The notes below the pieces were generated by a model. That model saw only the letters and a program-made list of their open reading frames with translations. It was not told where the DNA came from and made no database searches. 5,730 nt of DNA, taken from contig JALUXI010000277.1 of the NCBI GenBank assembly GCA_027019045.1, positions 1 through 5,730 of the forward strand, read 5' to 3'. The translations under genes were made by a program, and so were the position numbers. This document shows, piece after piece, positions 1 through 5,693 of this stretch. Every line of letters starts with the position of its first letter. Positions within the stretch are counted from its first letter, which is position 1. Source of the DNA: Piscirickettsiaceae bacterium (GTDB lineage Bacteria; Pseudomonadota; Gammaproteobacteria; Thiomicrospirales; Thiomicrospiraceae).

Positions 1-64
1 ACTGCACCTGCTGCCACGGAATGCCTGTCCAGTGGGAAAGTGTTTGCAAAAGGGCTTCAACCAT
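1..64 (-). CDS. Start of a gene downstream of DUF4381; probably a BatA-like VWA-domain membrane protein (3' end outside window)
   Basis: Only 21 codons plus one base lie in the window, and the peptide begins MVEALLQTLSHWTGIPW. The start is well supported: an ATG at 64-62 is preceded by GGAGG at 76-72 with a 7-nt spacer, and the ATG overlaps the DUF4381 stop in the 8-bp string ATGGTTGA. The visible residues have no diagnostic motif. The product name comes from gene order: after moxR, DUF58 and DUF4381, proteobacterial clusters of this kind usually carry one or two VWA-domain proteins with flanking membrane helices (BatA/BatB type), thought to act with the MoxR ATPase. That a gene starts here is nearly certain. 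That it is a VWA protein is inference. Confidence 0.55.
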   Translation of the reverse strand, partial: MVEALLQTLSHWTGIPWQQVQ

Positions 65-497
65 GCTGTCGCCTCCACTTGGGCAAGGCCAGTGTCATCT
101 CAGGCGTGGGCAGTTGTTCAATCCATGCGATCAGCTCATCTCGTGACACAGGGGCAGGCGAAAAGAGCCAGCTTTGCCATTGGGCAACTTGCTGAGGAGT
201 CATTGCCGCCTGCCAGCTTTGCATAGTGGCATAGTGTTGAAGCAACCAAGTTTTTAAGGCAGCTGATGACTGCTTTTCAGGCGGCAAGGCATAGAGCTGC
301 CGCAACCACACCGCTTTTTGCCAACGAAAACGCCAAGCGGGAAGAAAACGCCGCAAAAACCATAAAATCCCCAGTCCCGCTAGCACAAAAGCGAAAAACC
401 AGCCGCCATAGGTAAGCCATTGCAGCCAGTCGGCGCTGGGTGGAATGGGCGGTTCAATTGGCATGAGTGTGCTAGTGGTGGTCACCTTTTCAGCCAT
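57..497 (-). CDS. DUF4381 domain-containing single-pass membrane protein
   Basis: This 146-residue protein has the size and shape of DUF4381 proteins, which sit between DUF58 and VWA genes in MoxR clusters. Its N-terminus is Pro-rich (PIEPPIPP, residues 13-20). One membrane helix lies at about 29-49, followed by a basic stretch (RRFLPAWRFRWQK, 49-61), which by the positive-inside rule puts the C-terminal ~95 residues in the cytoplasm. The rest is Trp- and Gln-rich and probably helical, with no catalytic motif visible. The ATG at 497-495 overlaps the DUF58 stop (ATGGCTGA), with only a G-run (508-504) as a weak ribosome site, so translation is probably coupled. The molecular role is unknown; from context it may be a membrane anchor or partner for the MoxR/DUF58/VWA assembly. 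Confidence 0.85.
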   Translation of the reverse strand: MAEKVTTTSTLMPIEPPIPPSADWLQWLTYGGWFFAFVLAGLGILWFLRRFLPAWRFRWQKAVWLRQLYALPPEKQSSAALKTWLLQHYATMQSWQAAMTPQQVAQWQSWLFSPAPVSRDELIAWIEQLPTPEMTLALPKWRRQHG

Positions 498-1545
498 GCG
501 TTGCCCCCGCCTGCTGTAAATGCTTCGCCAGCCAACACGGAATGGCGGTCACGGGTGCCTGAATGGTGTCCGCTTGTTCCATTGGTTCGTCACAACCGAT
601 TTTACCTAAACGGGTCAAGTCATCGGTGGTTTGCAGCCATTTCACGGTGAGATTGGCTTGCTGATAAGCATCTAACTTTTGCTGAAAATAGTGGGCCGAC
701 CATTGGGGATAACGATTCGCCAAGTCCGTGAGCGGCAAGGCGGTTCCGCCACTTAAGCCTTGCAACTGCACGCCTGTAATCGCAGGCAGTTTAAGTTCTG
801 CGGGATCAAGCAGATGCACCAATTTAACTTGCAAGCTGTTTTGTAAACTGGAAAGCAGCCACAGTGCCGCATCATTCAAATCAATAAAATCACTGATCAC
901 GATCAGCCGCATCCCAGGTTGAAAATGGGCTTGCAGAGCATGCAGCACCGATTCAAGCGTTGGCTCTTCGACGGCATTTTGCGGTGGACAGGGACGAGAG
1001 AGATGGTGCATCACTTCGGCATAGCTGTTTTTACCTTCAAAAATCGGGCTAATGTCCACCTGTTCGGCGAGGGCGACGGCGGTGACGGGCAAGCCCTGCT
1101 GCTGGGCATACCATGCATAATAGCCTGCCACTCGCATTCCTTGCGTCACTTTGAGCTGTTGTTGTGTGCCGAACCGCATCGATTGCCGCATATCCAGCAG
1201 AATCATCAGTGACTGCTGGCGTTCTTCTTGAAACAGTTTGCTATACGCCTGTCCCGTCCGTCCCATCAATCGCCAGTTGATATGGCGGACTTCATCCCCC
1301 GCTTGATAGAGACGACTCTCTTCATATTCAAACCCACTGCCTCGAAAAGGACTCGGCTGTTCACCTTTTTTAAACGCCGTACTGAGCCGTTCATTTTCGG
1401 TGAGCCGTTGCGGCATCAATGACAACTCTTCTGCCAATTCCACGATTTGGAATTCAGAGAAAATAGGGGCTTCGGTTTTGCTAACACTGGGCGACCATTT
1501 ACGCCACTGGGTCAGCCACTGTTGAACCGCTTGAAAAGGTTTCAT
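490..1545 (-). CDS. DUF58 domain-containing protein (VWA-like fold), MoxR partner
   Basis: This 351-residue protein shows the DUF58 signature at residues 68-92 (FRGSG, then RLYQAGDEVRHINWR), followed by the strand carrying a MIDAS-like site, LLDMRQSMRFG (116-126; D118, S122), and a later VISDFIDL strand (216-223; D219). DUF58 proteins are usually found next to MoxR ATPases and are thought to be their VWA-like partners. No membrane helix is evident, so it should be cytoplasmic. I chose the ATG at 1545-1543 because GGAGGGG (1562-1556) stands 10 nt before it. A longer in-frame ATG at 1593 would add 16 residues and overlap moxR by 41 bp, but it has no ribosome site. The chosen start lies 7 nt after the moxR stop and inside a perfect palindrome (1537-1554). 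Confidence 0.9.
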   Translation of the reverse strand: MKPFQAVQQWLTQWRKWSPSVSKTEAPIFSEFQIVELAEELSLMPQRLTENERLSTAFKKGEQPSPFRGSGFEYEESRLYQAGDEVRHINWRLMGRTGQAYSKLFQEERQQSLMILLDMRQSMRFGTQQQLKVTQGMRVAGYYAWYAQQQGLPVTAVALAEQVDISPIFEGKNSYAEVMHHLSRPCPPQNAVEEPTLESVLHALQAHFQPGMRLIVISDFIDLNDAALWLLSSLQNSLQVKLVHLLDPAELKLPAITGVQLQGLSGGTALPLTDLANRYPQWSAHYFQQKLDAYQQANLTVKWLQTTDDLTRLGKIGCDEPMEQADTIQAPVTAIPCWLAKHLQQAGATHG

Positions 1546-1554
1546 ATGAAACCT
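1537..1554 (-). repeat. Perfect 18-bp palindrome over the moxR stop / DUF58 start
   Basis: AGGTTTCATATGAAACCT reads the same on both strands. In the minus-strand mRNA it can form a 7-bp stem (AGGUUUC/GAAACCU) closed by an AUAU loop. It covers the last two bases of the moxR stop codon and the whole DUF58 start codon, and lies directly after the DUF58 ribosome site. Possible roles are control of DUF58 translation through a start-codon hairpin, or a protein-binding site. Only three to four U residues follow the stem, so it is a poor intrinsic terminator. The structure is seen directly; any function is inference. Confidence 0.6.
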
Positions 1555-2551
1555 ACCCCTCCGAAGAATCTTCTGAGAAATTTTCTGAGACATCTGCAGG
1601 CACCGCCACCAACTCTAGCATACGGGCAATCACTTTGTCCGCTGTCCATTGATGGGCTCGCCCCGTAAAGCTGATTGCCAAACGGTGTCGTAAAATATCG
1701 GGCAACACTTCCGCCACATCATCAGGGGTGACAAAATCCCGCCCTGCCAACCACGCTTTGGCACTGGCAGCGTGTAACAGAGAAATCGAGGCTCGTGGAG
1801 AAGCGCCAATTTCCACCACATGGGTTAATCGTTCATCCAGTTGATCCAGCTTACGGGTGGCGGCAATCAGCGCCACCATATAGCGTTCCACCGCTGGCGA
1901 GACGAACATCTCCGCCACCTGTTTGCGAGCTTGCAAAACCTTTTCAGGCGTTAATTGGGTGGAAAGCGCTGGCTTGTCTTCACCAAAGTGGCGTTGGCGG
2001 TCGAGTTGCAAAATCTTCAACTCCTCCTCTTCAGAAGGGTAATCCAGCACCACATGCAGCATAAAACGGTCAAGCTGAGCTTCGGGAAGTGGATAGGTGC
2101 CGCTCTGCTCCAGCGGATTTTGCGTCGCCAAGACTAAAAACAGTTCTGGCAGTGGACGGGTCTGACCGCCTGCGGTGACTTGCTTTTCGGCCATCGCTTC
2201 TAACAGGGCGGACTGGACTTTGGGCGGCGCACGGTTAATCTCATCCGCCAAGACGATTTCATGAAAAATTGGTCCCTTCACAAACACCAACTGCCCCGTT
2301 TTCGGATCCAAAATATCCGATCCCATCACATCACCAGGCATGAGATCAGGGGTAAACTGAATGCGCTGAAAACTGGCACTCACCCCTTGCGACAAGGCTT
2401 TCACCGCCGTGGTTTTCGCCAACCCAGGGGGGCCTTCCAATAAAATATGTCCACCTGTGAGTAGGCCTATCATCATCCGCTCCAGCAGAGAGGATTGACC
2501 AACAATAACCGATTGAAGATGCTGTTTAAGGGCTAAAAATTCTGACTGCAC
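1553..2551 (-). CDS. MoxR-family AAA+ ATPase
   Basis: This 332-residue protein is a complete MoxR AAA+ ATPase (AAA_3 core with a C-terminal lid). In order: Walker A GPPGLAKT (40-47), the MoxR-typical FTPDLMPGDVMG (66-77), Walker B IVLADEINRAPP (99-110; D103, E104), sensor 1 LATQNP (141-146; N145), EAQLDRF with the likely arginine finger R162, and sensor 2 GASPRAS (249-255; R253). MoxR proteins form cytoplasmic hexamers that use ATP to remodel or activate VWA-domain client proteins; the client here is unknown but is presumably the DUF58 or VWA product. Translation starts at a GTG (2551-2549) with AGGAG (2562-2558) 6 nt upstream. That ribosome site overlaps the stop codon of the upstream regulator gene, so the two are one transcription unit. 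The C-terminal tail is acidic, with repeated Ser-Glu. Confidence 0.96.
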   Translation of the reverse strand: MQSEFLALKQHLQSVIVGQSSLLERMMIGLLTGGHILLEGPPGLAKTTAVKALSQGVSASFQRIQFTPDLMPGDVMGSDILDPKTGQLVFVKGPIFHEIVLADEINRAPPKVQSALLEAMAEKQVTAGGQTRPLPELFLVLATQNPLEQSGTYPLPEAQLDRFMLHVVLDYPSEEEELKILQLDRQRHFGEDKPALSTQLTPEKVLQARKQVAEMFVSPAVERYMVALIAATRKLDQLDERLTHVVEIGASPRASISLLHAASAKAWLAGRDFVTPDDVAEVLPDILRHRLAISFTGRAHQWTADKVIARMLELVAVPADVSENFSEDSSEG

Positions 2552-2557
2552 ACTCGA

Positions 2558-2562
2558 CTCCT
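2558..2562 (-). promoter_or_regulatory. Ribosome binding site deciding the GTG start of the MoxR gene
   Basis: AGGAG shares two bases with the TAG stop (2563-2561) of the ArsR-rhodanese gene and stands 6 nt before the GTG at 2551. The two genes are separated by 9 nt, which supports reinitiation or coupled translation. Confidence 0.75.
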
Positions 2563-3280
2563 ACTGCTGTGATAGATTGTGTTCAATGGGATGACCTGCG
2601 GCTCGCCACTCTGGAAGCCCCTCTTCAAGCCGCCTGACAGGGATATTCTGTGCTTTAAGTAGCTGTGCCGCTTGGTGCGAATAGATGCAGTAGGGTCCTC
2701 GGCAATAGGCAACCACCGTTTTCTCCTTCAACGCCTCCCCCTGCTCAGCCTGCAATTTTTCCACCGCCTGCTCTACCGCTTCGGGTGGGAGATGGATGGC
2801 ATTCGGGATATGTCCCGCTTGATACTCCTCTTCAGGCCGCACATCCATCAGAATCACTTCCTCTTTTTCTAAAGCTTGTTTGAGGGATGCCAAATCCATA
2901 GGAGCCACCTCACCTGCATCGGGATACTGGCTTAAAAGCTGTTTGACTTTATCCAGATGATTCTCTGCCGTGCGACGCAACGCTTGCAAGAGTGCCACCA
3001 CATCATCATCCGCCAGATGATAAATGCGTTGCTTCCCTCTCTGCTCCACTTCCACCAGTGAGGCGGATTTGAGTACCTGAAGATGACGGGAAGTATTCGC
3101 CACACTCAACCCAGTCAACTGACTCAAACTCTCCACGCTCCGTGGCGCTTGTGCCAAATAATCTAAAATTTCAATCCGCATCGGAGAGGACAATACCTGC
3201 CCAATCTGTGCCAACTCAGCAAACAGTGCTTTCTTTAACATAAGGAGAATTTCATTCAATAAATGAATTGAATTATCCAC
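2561..3280 (-). CDS. ArsR-family transcriptional regulator fused to a rhodanese domain
   Basis: This protein of up to 239 residues has two domains. Residues about 15-105 are an ArsR winged helix: a dimerisation helix, RIEILDYLAQAPRSVESLSQLTGLS, then the recognition helix SVANTSRHLQVLK (59-71) and the wing VEVEQRGKQRIYHL (76-89). Residues about 127-235 are a rhodanese domain with MDVRPEEEY (145-153), AGHIPNAIHLP (155-165), the active loop CRGPYC (193-198; nucleophile C193) and EGLPEWRAAGHP (220-231). The only cysteines are C193 and C198, so the winged helix has neither the ArsR metal site nor paired sensing cysteines. Sensing probably occurs through sulfur transfer to C193, perhaps giving a C193-C198 bond. 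The start is uncertain: GTG at 3280 has AAGGA (3289-3285) 4 nt upstream, whereas ATG at 3241 (226 residues, closer to family length) has no ribosome site. It is the first gene of the MoxR operon and diverges from the exporter. Confidence 0.93.
   Translation of the reverse strand: MDNSIHLLNEILLMLKKALFAELAQIGQVLSSPMRIEILDYLAQAPRSVESLSQLTGLSVANTSRHLQVLKSASLVEVEQRGKQRIYHLADDDVVALLQALRRTAENHLDKVKQLLSQYPDAGEVAPMDLASLKQALEKEEVILMDVRPEEEYQAGHIPNAIHLPPEAVEQAVEKLQAEQGEALKEKTVVAYCRGPYCIYSHQAAQLLKAQNIPVRRLEEGLPEWRAAGHPIEHNLSQQ
3254..3273. promoter_or_regulatory. Candidate operator: inverted repeat with 7-bp arms at the regulator's 5' end
   Basis: ATTCAAT and ATTGAAT flank a 6-bp spacer, giving a perfect 7-bp-arm inverted repeat. 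A second, overlapping repeat (TTCATT at 3251-3256 with AATGAA at 3262-3267) occupies the same stretch. ArsR-family repressors bind AT-rich dyads of about this size, usually in their own promoter. The site falls within the first codons if translation begins at 3280, or 13 nt upstream of the start if it begins at 3241. Autorepression is inference, and AT-rich DNA yields such dyads by chance fairly easily. Confidence 0.4.
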
Positions 3281-3288
3281 TTATTCCT

Positions 3289-3308
3289 TAAAAAAACTAA
3301 TAAAAAAA
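3289..3308. promoter_or_regulatory. Paired A-tracts in the divergent gap (possible curved DNA; the second tract may be an UP element)
   Basis: TAAAAAAA occurs twice, at 3289-3296 and 3301-3308, with a 12-bp period on the plus strand, in the most AT-rich part of the window. The second copy and the following TTTAATGAGTTTT fall at roughly -60 to -40 from the expected exporter start site, the position of an UP element. No convincing -35/-10 pair was found for the leftward operon, although TATTAG (3302-3297, minus strand) could serve as its -10. Confidence 0.35.
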
Positions 3309-3325
3309 TTTAATGAGTTTTAGAT

Positions 3326-3354
3326 TTGATTCGCTAACCCGATAGTGTTAGAGT
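3326..3354 (+). promoter_or_regulatory. Candidate sigma70-type promoter of the exporter operon
   Basis: TTGATT (3326-3331) and TAGAGT (3349-3354) each match four of six consensus bases and are separated by 17 bp, the optimal spacing. Transcription would begin near 3361, leaving a leader of about 25 nt before the ATG at 3387. An A-rich stretch lies just upstream. The match is moderate and this is a prediction only. Confidence 0.4.
3334..3351. promoter_or_regulatory. Candidate operator CTAAC-N8-GTTAG inside the exporter promoter
   Basis: CTAAC (3334-3338) and GTTAG (3347-3351) form a perfect 5-bp-arm dyad with 18 bp overall length. It sits in the spacer between the proposed -35 and -10 and runs into the -10, so a bound protein would compete with RNA polymerase. 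Its sequence differs from the dyad at 3254-3273, so if both are real they may bind different proteins. The short arms keep confidence low. Confidence 0.3.
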
Positions 3355-3375
3355 TGGAATATTCGGATAAGCAAA

Positions 3376-3380
3376 TAAGG
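3376..3380 (+). promoter_or_regulatory. Ribosome binding site of the adaptor gene
   Basis: TAAGG stands 6 nt before the ATG at 3387 and supports that start. The encoded N-terminus is immediately followed by a membrane anchor, as expected for a full-length adaptor. Confidence 0.6.
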
Positions 3381-3386
3381 TAACCC

Positions 3387-4547
3387 ATGAAACACCCTGC
3401 TGTGATCAAACTCGGCCTGACCCTTTTGGCATTTATACTGCTGGGTAGCCTTTTCTATCAAAAAATCTATCTGCCGAAACATACTTTTTCCACCCAATCG
3501 CCCCAAAGAGGAGATTTAAAGGTGACTGTCTTTGGGATTGGGCAGCTTTCAGCAAAAAACATTTATGCCCTAGGCAGTCCGACAGGCGGTAAATTGATGA
3601 GTGTCTTAGTGGAAGAAGGCGACTGGGTCAAATCGGGACAACTGCTTGCCTGTCTCGACCCTGTTGACTTGCCGCAACAGCTACTCGCTGCTCAAAAAGC
3701 GGTTGAACATGCCAAACTGGAAAAACAAACACTGCAAACTGAATTGCAAGGCTTGCAAGCCCAAGCCGCACTGGCTCAAGCCACCTATGAACGCTATCAA
3801 AAATTGCAAAATAAAGGCTATGCAGCTCAGGAAAAATATGACCAGTCCAAAGCCAATCTACTAGAAATTCAATCACAAATCGAGGCGACGAAGGTTAAAA
3901 TCCAAGCTGCCCAAACTGCTATTGAACAAGCTCAACATCAAACCCAAGCCTTGCAAGACAAACTGGCTCGCCTAAAAATTACCAGTCCCGTTGCAGGACT
4001 GATTATTGCCAAAGATGCCCAACCGTTGCAGTCCGTCGCCCCTGCTCAACCTGTGGTGCAACTGGTCGATCCTAAAACGGTGTGGGTCAAGGCGTGGGTG
4101 GATGAACGCTTAAGCAAGCACATTCAGGTGGGGCAAGCGGCTAAAATCACCCTACGGTCACAAGCCCACACCCTGCTGGCGGGGAAAGTGGCTCGCATTG
4201 GCACCCAGAGTGACCCGATTACCCAAGAGCGAGAGGTGGATATTGCTTTTAACCAACTCCCGATTCCTTTCTATCTGAATGAACAGGCAGAGGTTCGTAT
4301 CACCACCCAGCAGCTCAAAAACCAACTGCTGATTCCCGCTCAATTTTTAGTTTTTCAGCAGGGACAACCAGCGGTTTGGGTGGTCAAGTCTGGGCATGCC
4401 CACCTGCAACCTGTGATGCTGGCAGGTCGCTCTGAGCAGCAGGTGGCCATTGCAAAAGGATTACATTTACAAGACAAGCTCCTTTTACCTTCAGCTTCCC
4501 TGCATGAAGGCATGAAAGTCTATATTGAAACAGCAGCCCATGATTAA
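3387..4547 (+). CDS. HlyD/MacA/DevB-type periplasmic adaptor (membrane fusion protein) of an ABC exporter
   Basis: This 386-residue protein has the full adaptor layout. An N-terminal membrane anchor lies at about 7-24 with no lipobox cysteine, so it is inner-membrane anchored with a periplasmic body. The first half of the lipoyl-like domain is at 67-92 (GGKLMSVLVEEGDWVKSGQLLACLDP). A long Gln/Ala/Lys-rich coiled-coil hairpin spans about 95-192, with the turn near KGYAAQEKYDQSKA (143-156). The second lipoyl half (KITSPVAGLIIAKD) is at 197-210, then a beta-barrel (about 228-305) and a membrane-proximal domain to the end. Such adaptors link an inner-membrane ABC permease to an outer-membrane TolC-type channel; no TolC gene is visible here. 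It is the first gene of a three-gene or longer operon, and its stop overlaps the permease start by 8 bp. Its substrate cannot be read from sequence. Confidence 0.93.
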   Translation: MKHPAVIKLGLTLLAFILLGSLFYQKIYLPKHTFSTQSPQRGDLKVTVFGIGQLSAKNIYALGSPTGGKLMSVLVEEGDWVKSGQLLACLDPVDLPQQLLAAQKAVEHAKLEKQTLQTELQGLQAQAALAQATYERYQKLQNKGYAAQEKYDQSKANLLEIQSQIEATKVKIQAAQTAIEQAQHQTQALQDKLARLKITSPVAGLIIAKDAQPLQSVAPAQPVVQLVDPKTVWVKAWVDERLSKHIQVGQAAKITLRSQAHTLLAGKVARIGTQSDPITQEREVDIAFNQLPIPFYLNEQAEVRITTQQLKNQLLIPAQFLVFQQGQPAVWVVKSGHAHLQPVMLAGRSEQQVAIAKGLHLQDKLLLPSASLHEGMKVYIETAAHD

Positions 4548-5691
4548 CCTCGCCCAAAAAGACATTGCCCATTCATTCGTTAAGTTCATGGTCACCTCCA
4601 TGGGCGTGGGGATGCTGCTAGGGATAGTAATGATTATGATTGGGGTCTATCGAGGAATGGTAATTGATGCACAGGTGTTGATCAATGATATTGATGCCGA
4701 TCTCTGGGTAGTGCAAGAAAATACGCTCGGACCTTTCGCCGAAGCCTCTCGACTGCATCGGGACTTTAAAGATACCTTGAAAGCCACAGAAGGTATTGCT
4801 CAAACAGCGGCTTTCACCTTTCAAACGCTTCAGTTGCCGTTAAAAAATGGGGAGAGTCTGCGGGCAATGGTGGTGGGCTATGACCCTTTTGGCGATTTTC
4901 AGCCCTTTTCCGCCAAACGACTGATTGCAGGTCATCCATTGACACAAACGCACTACCAAATCATTGTCAGTGATAAAACCGACTATCAACTGGGTGATAC
5001 CCTGCTGCTGAATCGTAACCGCTATACCGTGGTCGGCATCACGCATGGTAGTGTCTCCTCAGGCGGGGAACCGACGGCATTTGTGAGCCTCAGCGATGCC
5101 CAGCAATTGCAGTTTGTCTACTCCAATGCTCGCATTCGCAGTGACCGAGCCAGAGGCATTCATCCCACAGGCGAGGCGGATTTGGTCAATGCTGTGGTCG
5201 CTCGGATTCGCCCTGGATATGATCTTCATCAAGTCGCCGCTAATATCCAACGCTGGAAACATAAAAGTGTCTTTACCCAAAGCCAACAGCGGCAGATTTT
5301 GACGGAAAACCTGATTAAAATGGCCTCCAAGCAGATTGGGATGTTTACCGCCATTTTAATCATTGTCTCCACCATTATTATTGCGTTAATTATCTACACC
5401 ATGACGTTAGAAAAAATCCGTGAAATTGCCATTTTAAAGCTGATCGGCCTCCCCAATCGCACCATTATTGGCATGATTGTGCAGGAAACAGTACTTTTAG
5501 GGCTGCTCGCTTTTGGTTTTGGTTGGCTCTTTTCACACCTAATCTATGACCAGTTCCCTAAACGGGTGGTGCTGGAAACTTTAGATGCTTGGCGGCTATT
5601 TGGCATTATCATGGTTGCCTCTCTGCTCTCCTCTTTCTTTGGCGTGCATAAGGTGATCAAAGCCGACCCCACCTCAGCCATTGGAGGATAA
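4540..5691 (+). CDS. ABC exporter permease, FtsX-fold, DevC/MacB-like
   Basis: This 383-residue protein has the four-helix FtsX/MacB layout: helix 1 at about 14-36, a large periplasmic region (37-265), then helices at about 266-288, 312-334 and 352-369. The cytoplasmic loop TLEKIREIAILKLIGLPNRT (289-308) is the conserved segment that contacts the ATPase, and the C-terminus KADPTSAIGG has the family's typical DPT-A ending. There is no fused ATPase domain, so it resembles DevC rather than full-length MacB. Two copies should pair with two ATPases and the adaptor upstream to drive export from the inner membrane or periplasm. I chose the ATG at 4540, which overlaps the adaptor stop as ATGATTAA. 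An in-frame TTG at 4525 would add five residues, but neither start has a clear ribosome site, which suggests coupled translation. Confidence 0.92.
   Translation: MINLAQKDIAHSFVKFMVTSMGVGMLLGIVMIMIGVYRGMVIDAQVLINDIDADLWVVQENTLGPFAEASRLHRDFKDTLKATEGIAQTAAFTFQTLQLPLKNGESLRAMVVGYDPFGDFQPFSAKRLIAGHPLTQTHYQIIVSDKTDYQLGDTLLLNRNRYTVVGITHGSVSSGGEPTAFVSLSDAQQLQFVYSNARIRSDRARGIHPTGEADLVNAVVARIRPGYDLHQVAANIQRWKHKSVFTQSQQRQILTENLIKMASKQIGMFTAILIIVSTIIIALIIYTMTLEKIREIAILKLIGLPNRTIIGMIVQETVLLGLLAFGFGWLFSHLIYDQFPKRVVLETLDAWRLFGIIMVASLLSSFFGVHKVIKADPTSAIGG
5683..5687 (+). promoter_or_regulatory. Ribosome binding site of the next operon gene
   Basis: GGAGG lies in the last codons of the permease gene, 6 nt before the ATG at 5694. 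It confirms that a further gene begins 2 nt after the permease stop. Confidence 0.7.
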
Positions 5692-5693
5692 TC

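Noticed and set aside
919..1212. Plus-strand open frame of 97 codons opposite the DUF58 gene
   Set aside because: It is antisense to a well-supported conserved gene, has no recognisable protein features and is best seen as a shadow frame.
1171..1245. DUF58 MIDAS-like motif reads D-M-R-Q-S instead of DxSxS
   Set aside because: An Arg or other residue at this position is familiar in DUF58 proteins, so it is not evidence of a broken site.
1537..1554. Palindrome as a rho-independent terminator between moxR and DUF58
   Set aside because: The stem is only 7 bp, not GC-rich, followed by three to four U residues, and it contains the next gene's start codon.
1571..1590. Direct repeat TTCTGAGA with a 12-bp period
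   Set aside because: It encodes the repeated Ser-Glu tail of the MoxR protein; two short copies are explained by codon use and do not form a repeat array.
1546..1593. Longer DUF58 start at ATG 1593, adding 16 residues
   Set aside because: It has no ribosome site and overlaps the moxR gene by 41 bp, whereas the ATG at 1545 follows GGAGGGG.
3241..3271. Plus-strand AAGGAGA followed by an ATG at 3263, resembling a leader peptide gene
   Set aside because: The frame ends after two codons (ATG AAT TGA) and the spacing is long; the purine run is simply the complement of regulator codons.
3628..3876. Minus-strand open frame of 82 codons opposite the adaptor coiled coil
   Set aside because: It is a shadow of the repetitive Gln/Ala/Lys codons of the coiled-coil hairpin and no family is recognisable.
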